A stretch of 64,000 bases of DNA from Azadirachta indica. Its lineage: Eukaryota > Streptophyta > Magnoliopsida > Sapindales > Meliaceae. Positions 34,055-46,406 of the stretch are shown in pieces. How positions within the stretch are numbered: position 1 is the stretch's first letter; the number at the start of each line of letters is the position of its first letter. The stretch lies in the NCBI GenBank assembly GCA_022749755.1, contig CM040441.1, positions 14,509,475 through 14,573,474 on the forward strand, given 5' to 3'. The position numbers and the translations under genes are program-made. Under the pieces are notes generated by a model, which was not told the DNA's origin, did not search any database, and worked only from the letters and a program-made list of their open reading frames with translations.

Positions 34055-36290
34055 CTCTGATCTACATCAAAGAAACCAAGATAATAGGATTATCACACAA
34101 CTGGATCAACCGGAATTTTCACCAATTCTGTGCAGCTCTATGGCATCTAGTACTGGAACTCATCTCAAGTATTTGAACAAAAAATTAATATCATTAGTCA
34201 CTGTAATATAATTTTGTTAAATTTAGTGGAAAGATGGACAAAATTATAAATGGAGATTAAAATCAGATCATGCTTGTACCTCTGTACAAAATAAAAATAA
34301 CCAGCCCACCTTCAACCCAATCACCCAACTACGCAATGGTACGTATGTATCCTAACTAACACTAAGCCAGATGCTAAAAGAATACAAAATTAGTGCGAAA
34401 AATTCCATGACTTGATTCCATTATAGACCACTGTCCATGTCAAAGTTTACAAACAAAATGGCAAACCTTACTGGGTTGCAGCTTATAACAAACAAATGTT
34501 CCGACATCACTAGTCAGAAACTGAAATTTCCCTGATGTTCATTGTAGTATACAGTACAGATGATCTTACAGACCACATAAGAATGATAGAGCGGCTGATT
34601 CAGTCACTGAAAAGCGTATATCTATTTTCTGGTGCAAGTGAGTGCAATTAACCTTCAATCAGCATCACAATGATTAACAAGTCAAGAAAAGCATTGTTGA
34701 GTTTAACAGTGAACAAAATCTTTAAATATCCTATCAAGGAAAACTTGTGGAAGTAATAAACTTCCCTCCTCAGACTGATGCTAAAGCATAGAGCATGACA
34801 CTTGAGATCCCTCTAAGCATTGTTAAAAACGGTGACCCATGTGCATATATTATACTCACTTAGCATCGCCACATTGAAATAGAACTCACCAGTAATCAGG
34901 ATAGTGTTCAGCCAATGATGGTAAAGGAAAAGAGAGAGAAAAAGTGCAGCTAAACGATTTACACATAGCAAGGAACTTAATCACTCAAAGACCAACAATT
35001 TCAGATTCATCTAAATCCAATGTACTAATCTCAAATCATCAAATTCACTGACTGACTAGCTAAAAATCAGAAAATCATGGACAGTCACATTCATCTCCCA
35101 CTGAACCAACCATGAACATTTGTTGATGTTACACCCAATAGTATGGAAAATGCCAATTATGTCCAAGTGGATGTGAGAATAAAATAGAAAACCACTTAAT
35201 ACTTTATTGTTGCGGTGACTGGCAACTACGGATGATGAAACTTCCGGTACAAATTTGAAAAATTTTCTCTCAACATAGGGTGAGAGGGAAATATGGATCT
35301 AAGAGCTTTCCATGCTAAGGCAACATCTTTACATTTCAAATCAACAAGACTTAAGATGGAAAGAACAACGTTGACAAAAGTTTCCCAATTGTGGCTAATA
35401 AAACCTGTCTGCAGCAGCGATCAATTAGCATTATGGAAGTTGATTCATGGCCATTGGAGGTTAATTTGCTCATATATGCCAACACAAGTGCTTTTTCATG
35501 CTAACAATACCTTATACATTTAAACCTAGTATTGAATCCTTGCTAAGATCCACAAAATTTCAAGAAAACACAATTAACAAGGTTGCAAGCCAAATGAAAT
35601 CAGTCCTTCTCTCAAAAAAAATTAAAAAGTGAAATGGATCATTTTCAAACCTATATTTCAGATGGAATTTTGACCAGAACTAATTATTCCCAACACAGCA
35701 TCAGTGAATCTAGTCAGCACACAGATCTACTTGAACTGTCTTTTTCATGTAGCAACCAGCAAATCAGTAAACACACAAAAACCACATTAGCAATTCGCTT
35801 GATGTTTAACAATAATGAGGAATCTTTTTGGTTGTATACCTTCTCTTCCTCAAATCCTTTGGCCAGCCAAACTCAGGCTTAAACTCCCATCAAACTCCTC
35901 TTCCCTGACTCTTGCATATTCTAATCTGTCCTATGCTAGCGCCCAATAATGGAAAAACTGCAAAAACCGAACTTTCGACAATCAAAATAAAAAGACTCGA
36001 CATTAACGACAAATTTACAAATTTTGAAATATAGACAAGTCAGTAAGACCATTTCCAAGAATTCCAACAGTCCAATGCATGCAAGAAAAGAGAACATTCA
36101 GGTAATGCTAAAAGAATCGAGTAAATGAGCTACTAAAGGGTTTAAAAGAGAAATGACCTGAAAAAATATACGCAGGAGTAGAACTGAGTGAGGTGTTAAC
36201 TTACTGGATGAATTTGGAAGAGATGCAGTGATGGATATAAATAAAAAGAAGAGAAGAAAGTGCTCAGGCTCAGCTTCTTCTGACGTCACA
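34055..36290 (-). other. Probable spliced 5' leader of the intact subunit-7 gene
   Basis: Minus-strand signals fit a first non-coding exon ending at 36205 (catcca before gtaagttaac), a second at 35840-35957 (acceptor ttttgcag, donor gtatac), and the acceptor tgatgtag leading to the coding exon at 34061. A TGACGTCA element near 36280 lies at a promoter-like distance. Other short frames in this interval show no homology. Confidence 0.45.
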
Positions 36291-37477
36291 TGATGTTACG
36301 TAGGTTGGTTAAATGTTTGTTCTGCTCTGCTCTTTTTGATTTGAGAAAATGCGCATCTTTTTTGCGTGATTGTTACGCATAAAACGAATTGGAAATGGGA
36401 TTGTCATCATGAAGAGTTTGAACTATGATTCTTGATTGGGATGGACAAAAAATTTGGAAACACTCTGCGAGCGCATTGGTGTTACCCATTATGGAGGCAT
36501 CCCTCTGGTACGTTCCTTGCTGTTTGATAGTATTTGGTGGCTTCTATAGTTCTATTACTCACCTTATGTATCGTATTCAATTAATTTTCAGGAAAAAGAA
36601 CATTCAGTCCATATGGTTTGGTTTAATGCACTAATTAATTTTAAAAGTTTTAAAAATATTTATACAAATAAATAATATATTTTATTTTTATTATTTTATA
36701 TATATATATAAATATATAACATATTTTAATTTCACATGATATAAATTATAATATGCTCATAAGCATTGTACCATGATATATTTTATTTATATATTAATAT
36801 TTATTTTTAATTTATTTTATTTATTTTTCTAACACTTAATTCATATTAAATTGTTAACATATTGTAAAATAAATAAATTTATATTTTAGTTATGATATAT
36901 TAAAAAGTATTATTTATATTATTTATAAAATATGTAAATTTATTATATGTTCATAAATGTTCTGTTATTAATAAACTATAAAATAATATTGTATTTTTAT
37001 TTTATCAAATTTTAAAGATTTAATAATATTTTTTGTCGAATAATTATTATTAATAGGGGTATAATCATCATTTTAAAATAAATTGAGACTTGTATGGATA
37101 TTTTTGAAACTATTAAAACTAATCAGTATATAAAACCAAACCTCAGGAACCTAGATGTCATTTTCCCTTAATTTATATTATTCTACATACTTAGTTTGAT
37201 CTCCTACTATACTTAACATAAAATATTATCAATATATTAATAATGTTAAAAATATAAACTAATATATCAATAATATTAAAAATATAAACTAATGTGATAA
37301 CGTTATATTGTTACATCTTCGGTATATTTTAGTTGTAAATAAGTAAATATTATTAATATATCGTCTACTTTTATATTATAACTAATGACAGTTGATTTTT
37401 TTCATAGTATACTAACAAAAATGAAAGCACAACAACTATGAAACTATGAAATGACATTGATAGGCTTATATTATTTT

Positions 37478-38814
37478 GGAAAATTTTTAAAAATAGTCTT
37501 AATTTTTTTGAAATTTATGTAAATAATCTTTTATAAAAAACTTTTACCAACCTATCTCAAACTATATTTTTTTGGATTAAATTACTCTTAATAGTCCACT
37601 TCTTTTTTTTCACAAAAGTTTATTTTTTTACTTTTTCTTATTAATATAAATTTTCAAACTCTCCTAAACTCAAACTCTCATTTTTCAAAACTATTTCTCT
37701 CCTAAAAATTACTTCTCTTGCTAACAGTAGAGACAATAGCAGCTTATTTTTTATGGTGAAGTCTTGGTCACTAATATTAAGTGATTTTTTTATCATATAA
37801 ATATATATTTTATGTATGAATTAATTCACTAAAGGAAAATTTCTCTTCTTAAATGTGAATTTAATGTTGATTATGTAGTAAAAAGTATTAATTTAAATTT
37901 AAATTACGTTGATTGGTTATTATATAAATATAAAGATATGGATAATTTGAAAATAAGAAGGTGTTGTGCGATTTTGGATCATGGGTTTTTTACTCGAAAA
38001 ATGAATTTCGGATAAAATTAAAATTTGCCTTACTAGAAAAATAGATTTCAGGTAAGGCCAAAATTTGGTTTTACCTGAAAAGTGATTTTTGGGTAAGACA
38101 AAATTTTACTTTATTTAAAAAGTGACTTTTGTGTAAGGTAAAATTTGGCCTTACTCGAAAAGTAATTATTAAGTAAGACAAATTTTGACCTTACTCAAAA
38201 TCCACTTTTCAAGTAAAGTAAAATTTACTCTTACCCGAAATCCATTTTTCTGATGAAGTAAATTTTGGCCTCACTCGAAATTAATTTTTCGGGTAAAAAA
38301 AAACTCATTACCCAAAACCGTATAACACCTTTTTATTTTCAAATCATCCATGTTTTTACACTTATATGACAACCAATCAATGTAATTTAAAGTTAAATCA
38401 ATACTTACTACTATATAATCAATATTAAATGCACATTTGAAAAGAGAAATTTTTTTTTAGTGAATTAATTCATATATAAAATATATACCTATATGATAAA
38501 AAAATCACTTAATATCGATGACTAATACTTTATTATAAAAAATACACCATTGTTATCTTCACTATTAGAAAAAAAGATGATTTTGAGAAGAGAAATAGTT
38601 TTAAAAGAGAAGAGTTTGAATTTGTGGGAGTTCAAAAATTTGAAGTAATAAAAAAAAGTAAAAAAATAAACTTTTGTAAAAAAAAAAAATTAAAGTGGGC
38701 TATTAAAAATAATTTAGTCTGAAAAGTATATTTTAAGTTAAGTTGGTAAAAATTTTTTATAAAAATTATTTATGTAAACTGTAGAAAAATTAAGGCTATT
38801 TTAAAATTTTTCCT
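37478..38814. mobile_element. Long foldback element (MULE-like), 1.34 kb
   Basis: The left arm starts ggaaaatttttaaaaatag at 37478 and the right arm ends in its near reverse complement at 38813. The arms correspond almost all the way to the centre, so the element is one large imperfect hairpin. A 9-bp direct repeat, tattatttt, flanks it at 37469-37477 and 38815-38823. Long terminal inverted repeats beginning with G plus a 9-bp duplication point to a non-autonomous Mutator-like element. There is no transposase frame inside. The centre is a 40-bp repeat array (next entry). Confidence 0.8.
37989..38310. repeat. Eight ~40-bp palindromic units at the heart of the foldback element
   Basis: Units begin with variants of ttactcgaaaa at about 37990, 38030, 38071, 38111, 38152, 38191, 38231 and 38271, spacing 40-41. 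Each unit pairs TTACTCGAAA with a TTTCGGGTAA-like half and is joined by a GGCAAAATTTGGCC-like palindrome, so the array is self-complementary at two scales. Confidence 0.75.
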
Positions 38815-39817
38815 TATTATTTTATAGTTGACTTTAACATTTTAATTTAATTTTGTATTTAAAAAAAAGTCATCATAGTCATGAATGTATAATAGTTGGG
38901 ATATGAGTTCCAAATTACATCTAAAAAGTAGCATTACACTTTGTAAACTGTATATTTTAAATTGTCATTATCTGAAGTAGTGTAGTATTTATTAATTAGA
39001 AGGTAAATATTTACACTTTAAAAAAAATTATTAATACACTATAACAATAAAACAGTAAAATTTAGAATATCACAGTATTATTATTACTCCGCTCATCAAA
39101 AAATTAAAAATTTTCAATCAATGGTACTACTAAAAATACTAGTTTGTTAACGGTTGTCTTAGAAATTTAAAAAGATAAAAATTACTTATCATATAACATT
39201 ATAAACTATACAATAAAATTGATATTAGAATAGTGTTTTATTAATGTGTACGAAAAATAATATTTTATTTACTTGTTTTTTGCTAAGATTTTTGTTCTTT
39301 ATTTAACATTTTTTTTAAGAACACCAATGAATATTTAAAGTAATGTCAAATATACATTTTAGTTTCAATAGTTTAAAAATTGTCCATTTAACATCTATAT
39401 TACATTTAAAATAGGTTATCGTTGGTATCATTAAACTTCAAATTTCAAATTTCTTAAATTATGTATTATTTAATTTTAAAAAATAAATAATAAAAGTAGG
39501 TCAATAATTATTTAAACACAATCAATTTAACAGACTACAAATTGAATACATAAGTTTTTAATTATTAGTTCTAAAATGTATATTATACTATATTTTATAT
39601 ATCGAGCAGTTTTTGTTCTTTTTTATTTAAAAATTTAAACAACTTAAAACTTATATATATATATATATATATATAGAAAAGAGGCATATCATTTCAGTTA
39701 TATCAACATATGCCTATTATTATCTTCAAAACATAAATTTTAATGGTTTTATTTTTAAAAGAAGACTTACTACAAGTTTTTTTAATTAAAAACTATGAAA
39801 TTTACTACAGGTGTTGT

Positions 39818-39834
39818 TATTATTATTATTATTA

Positions 39835-39914
<80 letters not shown>
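39818..39914. repeat. (ATT)n microsatellite, ~97 bp
   Basis: About 32 ATT units with one interruption near 39840, lying 215 bases before the CFM3 ATG. Confidence 0.95.
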
Positions 39915-40128
39915 CTGTTATCTGAATTTTTTTTTTTTTTCTAGTCCTCATATTGGATCCTTCCCTTAGATATCGTTCGCCCGCCATAGATAACGATAGA
40001 AAAATGACTAAGAGTCTAATTTGTTGAGCTTCCGAAGCCCAAAACCTCCGGTTACAGCCTCAAGCAGTCGCAATTGATGCCTACTTTTGTTACCAAATTT
40101 ATGCGCTGAATATCTGTTAGCTAATGAT

Positions 40129-43100
40129 ATGGCTCTAGTTCCAGCCGCCAGTTCTACCCAACAACTACTATTTTCGATTCGTTTCAATCCTCCTTTTCCA
40201 GGTTTCATGGCACCCATCTCCCTCTCTTCAGGTATGGTCACTCCATTCCTCTTAAAAATCGCTTCTTTTATCTCAATTTTTCTTCGGATGCTGCCTCTGA
40301 ACAAAACCCACCAAAAAAAATAACTTCTTTGTCCACGGGCAAGCATGTTTCTCAACACGATAAAGATGATAACTTAAACTTAAGTTCTAGTAGTAGCTGG
40401 TTAGATAAATGGAACAAACACAATAAACATAACCGCCCGAAACCACCTAGGGCTGTGGTGAATTATAGAAAGAATAATAATGTGGATTTGTCAAGTCTAG
40501 GTTTTGCTAGAAGTAGTAGTGATGGTGGCGCTGTTGATGAAGGTGGCAATAGCACAATGGGGAAGATTGTGGAGAAATTGAAAAATTTTGGGTACATAGA
40601 TGGTGGGGATGATAATGAGAGGAGACAGAAAGAACCTGAGAGAATGATTGAAAAGGGGTCTATAGAGGACATATTTTATGTGGAAGAAGGAATGCTGCCG
40701 AATACAGGAGGGGGGTTTTCGAAAGACTCACAATTGGGATTAGGAGAGGAGATAGGGAGTGATGGAGAGGTGAAATTTCCGTGGGAGAAGCCGAAGGAGA
40801 AGGAAGAAAAAGGTAAGTGGTCAGCAAAGCAGAGGACCAGTAGGACTTCATTGGCAGAGTTGACTCTACCAGAGTCTGAGTTGAGGAGGCTCAGGAATTT
40901 GACATTTCAGACCAAGAGCAAGACAAAGATTGGGGGTGCTGGTGTTACTCAGGCTATTGTGGACACAATACATGAGAAGTGGAAGACGTCAGAGATTGTC
41001 AGATTGAAGATTGAGGGAGCCCCCGCGCTTAATATGAAAAGGATGCATGAGATACTGGAGGTTTGCCCCTTGTGAACTTTGTTACATATGTTATGTTTAT
41101 TTTTCTGTTGTCTTTTTGGTTTTCCTAGACTTCCTTAATTTCTTGGCTCATGATTGCAATTAAATTTCTTTTTAGTTCATAGGAAGTGAAAAAAGAATGA
41201 ATTGAAGCAGATTATTATGTGAAATGTGTAAACTGGTATATGTTCTGAGTCTCTAAGGATAAATCACAGAGTTCCAATCTCCACAAGTGTTGACGTGGGA
41301 GCACCACTGTTTTCTTCAAACATAGAGGACCAAATAAGCTGTGAAAAACACATCCCTCTGCTTTCAGTACTCAAGGCAGCCTTATACTCCAATATGTGCT
41401 GGCTCCTATCTTCATTTATGGACCACAGTATAGTCTAGGGGATCAGCACAAATATTTTTATTATTCCAAATATTGAGGACCTAATAAACTGTTCTCAACT
41501 CAGTTTAGGCATCTCAAATCTTGAAAAAATGGAACACATTTATGGCACGGGGCAAACAATACCTGGTAAGAAGATATAAAAGTTTCCATTTCAGATGCTG
41601 ATAAGGAACCTCTTCTTCCCATTTAGTTATCCACCTAGAATGCTAAACTACATGAAGCATGAGATTTTCAAATTTTATATTTCCATTGACAATCTATAAC
41701 TGAGCCTCCTATGATTTGGGCGGCAATTATTGACTGGCTGCTAGATATCAGTTATAGTTTCATACCTTCAGTGTTGAAGAATGTTAAAGGCCTTTGTCAC
41801 GATTTCCACAAAATAAACCTCTCTTTATGGGAGTAATTTTTTTTTTTTCTTTTCAGACCCTCATTTAGTGTAAGCTCTGTATATATGCATGATTCACAAT
41901 GCTGCCCTGCTATTTATAAATGCGATCCATACAAAGAAAAAACATACGTGCTTCATGTTAAGAATTATAAATAATCAGTAAACAGTTATTTAATTAAACT
42001 TCTTCCTTTTAATTTTGTCTTCGTTTTTCAGAGAAAAACCGGTGGATTGGTGATTTGGAGATCTGGCACTGCTGTTTCTTTGTATAGAGGTGTGAGTTAT
42101 GAGATTCCATCAGTGCAACTGAGCAAACGGATATTTAGGAGAAATGAGCTACCTAGAAGCTCCTTACCTCAAGCTACTGATAAACAGATATACAAGAGAA
42201 TTGACATATGTAGTAATTCCTTATCTACAGCTACTGATAAAACTGTTCACAGTCATTTGGAGTTTGGTTCTTATAATAATGTGCATGCACCTCAAGCAAA
42301 TTTGGAAACTACTGCTGAGGAGCAGGAAACAGAATCTACGTCAGAAGTAAAGTATGAAGATGAAGTCAATAAACTTCTAGATGGTCTGGGTCCTAGGTAC
42401 ACAGATTGGCCAGGGTGTGATCCTTTACCTGTAGACGCGGATATGCTTCCTGGAATAGTTTCTGGTTACGAACCTCCTTTTAGAGTACTTCCTTATGGAG
42501 TCAGATCTACTCTTGCACGAAAGGAGGCAACAAATCTACAAAGGCTTGCTCGTGTTCTACCTCCACACTTTGCATTAGGTATGCAACATTATTTAGGGTA
42601 AGTACATATGTCTGTGAACGTGGTCTTAAAAAATTTTGTCTTCAGGTCGAAGTAGGCAGCTCCAAGGTTTGGCTGTGGCAGTGATTAAATTATGGGAAAA
42701 GAGTTCAATTGCCAAGATTGCACTTAAACGAGGTGTACAGCTGACTACCAGTGAGAGAATGGCTGAAGATATCAAGGTAGTGGAACTAATCAACTAAAAT
42801 ATTCTGACTCACTGGAGTTGTAACGTTATGTCCACATGCACCCAATTGCTCTTAAGTTATGTCTATCATTATGGTCTTTAAACTGTATTTGGATTCTCAT
42901 GAATAATTGTTTTTTCCTAAGACAATCCTAATAAACCAATATGGATGTTATGATATTTGGTTGTAAACTTATTTTACGAAATTTAGGCAAATTATCTTTA
43001 CTCTGAGTTATCTCCGTATATAAGCTATATTTAACTTTTACCTTTAAGATAGTATTGTGATTAATAACAATATAATATCTAACAAGATTGAGATCCTGAA

Positions 43101-45533
43101 CTAATTATATCCACTTAAAAAGCTTGGCAGCTTGATCATCTACATAGTAACTGGTCAATTTAGTTTAGTTTTCATCTATGGTTTAAGGTCCCTATCAGAA
43201 ATTTAATGATGCAGTATAAAACATTGGACATTTGGATGCAGAAATTGACAGGAGGCATGCTGATCTCTAGAAGCAAGGACTTCTTGGTTTTCTATAGGGG
43301 AAAGGATTTCTTATCATCAGATGTGACTGAAGCATTACTGGAAAGGGAGAGGTTGGCAAAGTCCCTTCAAGATGAAGAGGAGCAGGCTCGGTTAAGAGCA
43401 TCAGGCTTTGTCTTACCAAGTGTCGAAACGACCGATCAATCTGGAATTGCTGGGGCCCGTGGGGAAACTTCTGGAACTGCTGGGACCCTTGGGGAAACTC
43501 TGGATGCAAACGCTAGGTGGGGAAAGAGGTTGGATAATAGCCATAAGCAAAATCTGATGAGAGAAGCTGAAATAATGAGACATGCCAACCTTGTCAGAAA
43601 ACTGGAAAGGAAGCTTGCCATTGTGAGTTTCTCTAATACTTGGGATCTTTTTATTAGTACTACATAACTGAATACTCGTTTTTTCCTGCAACACTTTTAT
43701 GATGTACAGTGTAATGCATGTTTTGTTGCTAAAGATTAGCAGATTCTTCTGATTTGAAATTTTTATACATATCATGAGATTAAATTTAAGATGTTAATAA
43801 ATAGCATGAGGCATCACAGAGTCCCGTGTATCCTTCTGTGAAGTCTTCATAATTTGGGTCTTTGCTTTGAGTCCTAGGGGCAAAGAGGTGGCTAAGGTCA
43901 GGATAAGTTTTAGGGTCAAATCTTACAGATCTTAAAGGGGAAGAAGAAATTCTTTATAGTTTTGAATTTGGGGTTCTTGCTTGTCAGGCCGAGCGAAAGC
44001 TAATGAAAGCTGAACGAGCCTTATTAAAGGTAGAGGAGTTCTTAAAACCAGCGGAAAGGCAAGCAGACCCAGAGAGCATAACTGATGAAGAAAGATTTAT
44101 GTTTCGCAAGCTTGGTTTGAGGATGAAAGCTTTCTTACTTACTTCTGGGTAAAATAAATTCTGTGACTACCAAATTTATCATGGTATCATTTCTGGTATG
44201 AGATTTTATGGGAGTGTAATTCCTTATACAGGTAGACGCGGAGTTTTCGATGGTACTGTGGAAAACATGCACTTGCACTGGAAGTACCGAGAATTGGTTA
44301 AGATAATTGTCAAAGTTAAAACTTTTGATCAGGTCAAAAAAATTGCATTAGCGCTTGAAGCTGAAAGTGGAGGTGTCTTGGTTTCAGTGGACAAGATCTC
44401 CAAAGGTTATGCTATTATTGTATACAGAGGAAAAGACTACCAGCGACCTTCCACTTTGAGGCCTAGGAATCTTTTGACCAAGAGGAAGGCGTTGTCACGT
44501 TCAATCGAACTTCAAAGACAAGAGGTATCTCTTGAAAATTTTTTAAGCTACTGCAACTTTTCAGGGAAGCAGCCTTTCCATATCTACAAACTACTGCATT
44601 GTAGATACGTAACTGGATAAGCTGTTCCATATGCATCTGAGAATACACTTCATTTGTGGAACTCCCTAAAAGATCACCAGTGAAAACAATTTTCTTGGTG
44701 CTGATAAGAAAACTGCTCGCTCGATGGGGATCTGATCTATGGTGGGGGAGTGAATTTTTGTCACACCTTTCTAACTTGATTTTGGGGCACCCCAGCTGAA
44801 ATTTTGTGGGAGCTGGACTGCACCTGCCTACTAACCAGTCATGCCTCTGGTGGTTGTGGTGATTACATCTTATGTTGGCCACAACCATCAATCCTCACTT
44901 AAACATGGGGTTTTACTTTTACCATGTTCCTTTATTTTTAGACACCTCTAATCTTGTCTGGTTTTATTGTCATTTTTCTCCAACAGGCTATCCTAAAGCA
45001 TATTGCAACTGTGGAGACTAGAGTGGGGAAACTAAGATATGAAATTGTAAGGCTTCCTTTTTCATTTTGGCTTTTACAGTTTTAGCGTGGCTATTGTAAT
45101 TGTGAAAGAAAAATATAACATTGTCTCTCTTCTCGACAATGATGACAGGAACAAATGAACAGTGTGAAGGACACAGGAAATGAGGAGTTGTATGACAAAT
45201 TAGATTCTGCCTATGCCACTGAAGATGAGGACTCTGAGGTCTGACTTTAGTTAATCATCTACAAGAGTTATTCCTGTCTGTTAAATCATCACGTCTAACA
45301 TCGCATTAAATTCGTATCTTCATCAATTACAGTCTGAAGGAGATGAGGCGTATCTGGAGACATATGATGTTGGAAATGACAGCGAAAATGAAAATGATGA
45401 CTCAATTCATAACCTCCCTATGGAAACAGATTTTCCTTATCATACCCAAGATCAGGAATCAGAAAATGAACCTCTTGATTCTGAAGCAAAAGCACATTGT
45501 TCTCAGGACACCTTGCATCAGCATCAGTACTGA
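40129..45533 (+). CDS. CFM3: CRM-domain group II intron splicing factor, CFM3-like, with two frame problems
   Basis: Exons: 40129-41060, 42032-42578, 42646-42776, 43242-43622, 43988-44148, 44232-44524, 44987-45046, 45149-45238, 45333-45533. CFM3 proteins enter chloroplasts (and mitochondria) and help splice group II introns. Three CRM domains are visible: [15 protein letters not shown] to [34 protein letters not shown] to [20 protein letters not shown], and [20 protein letters not shown] to [15 protein letters not shown]. The acidic tail is normal. Two breaks occur. After ATGGCTCTAGTTCC (40129-40142) the transit-peptide sequence ([14 protein letters not shown]) continues one base out of frame. 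At intron 5 the donor at 44149 and acceptor at 44230-44231 join one base out of phase; the weaker acceptor at 44213-44214 restores the frame with six extra residues. About 931-937 residues if repaired. Confidence 0.87.
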
Positions 45534-46069
45534 CGTTGTAGGATAAGAATGTGACAGTTTTTATGAATAGAGAAAAGGGAGAAGAACAGAAACATTTCTC
45601 CTCATCAGCCAGATTAGATTGGAAAATGATCATGGGGTCTATAGCAAAAAGATATGCACACCACGAGAATGTGCATTGTATAGGTAAACTGTATTATCTT
45701 TTGCCATTGTTTAGAAAAGAAATCTGCTAGCATTTTTCTTACGGGCAGATAAAATTATCTCAATTCATGGAAGTCGGGGCTTCTATTTCAATGGCTTTGC
45801 TATTGTATAATAGTGTCTAAAGAATCCAAAATTGGTGAAATATTTTGGCCTTCTGGTTCTGTGCATGCTTTTTTTAATTTTACTCGGGACATTTTGAGTA
45901 ACCCTTTCTTGAGTATGATTTCGAAGACTGTTATTTAAACGTGAAATCTGACATATAAAATTACTGTTAAACCTGACAGGCCTTGCCTTGTAGCTGAAAC
46001 ATTTGATCCAAAATTTTTGTATCGGTGCCATCTACCTTGTACGAGAGGGAAGATCAAATGAGGCATAAA

Positions 46070-46256
46070 TTGCGTCAACTTTGATCAAATAGTTGTAAAA
46101 GAATATTATACCAATTTTATTATGAGATCAACCGATGCACACCTTTGATCAAATTGCTGGTTCCATTTTTCCGAAGACTATTCTTTCCCATTGACGCAAG
46201 TTGACGCAAGTTGAGTACTATTCTTTGACCCTAAACCGAGAGAGAAAAGTTTGACC
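46070..46256 (+). promoter_or_regulatory. W-box/TGACG cluster upstream of bHLH92
   Basis: TTGACC W-boxes at 46225-46230 and 46251-46256, a perfect tandem TTGACGCAAG at 46191-46200 and 46201-46210, and an inverted TTGCGTCAA near 46070-46078. WRKY factors bind TTGAC[CT] and TGA-type bZIPs bind TGACG, so stress or defence control is a reasonable inference. Confidence 0.55.
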
Positions 46257-46338
46257 ACGAGCTAAATGTCTTAATTAACCCAAAAAATAAAATTATTAAA
46301 AAAAAAAAAAAAACACGTTGTAGAAGAAGACCGTTGTA

Positions 46339-46360
46339 CACGTGCTTTATTTATATTTAA
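46339..46360 (+). promoter_or_regulatory. G-box and TATA region of bHLH92
   Basis: CACGTG at 46339-46344 is followed by TTATATTTAA at 46351-46360, 47 bases before the ATG. Confidence 0.5.
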
Positions 46361-46406
46361 AGGCTGGAACCAAAAGTCGAAATTTCTCTGGGAAAAAATA
46401 CGATCG

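Larger units (their letters stand above)
36291..40128. other. Transposon-rich AT spacer
   Basis: No gene recognised. Holds a long foldback element at 37478-38814, several (TA)n runs (near 36700 and 39651-39675) and a long ATT array (39818-39914). The only long frame, 39743-39925, is polyleucine made by the ATT repeat. Confidence 0.65.
45534..46406. other. CFM3 3' UTR and bHLH92 promoter
   Basis: The left half is the CFM3 3' flank. The right half contains the W-box/TGACG cluster and G-box listed separately. No gene seen. Confidence 0.6.

Noticed and set aside
37989..38310. CRISPR-like array
   Set aside because: Units are contiguous, degenerate and palindromic without unique spacers, and sit inside a plant transposon-like hairpin.
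39743..39925. Polyleucine open frame
   Set aside because: Product of the ATT microsatellite.
43206..43775. Minus-strand frames over CFM3 exon 4
   Set aside because: Antisense shadows of a well-supported exon.
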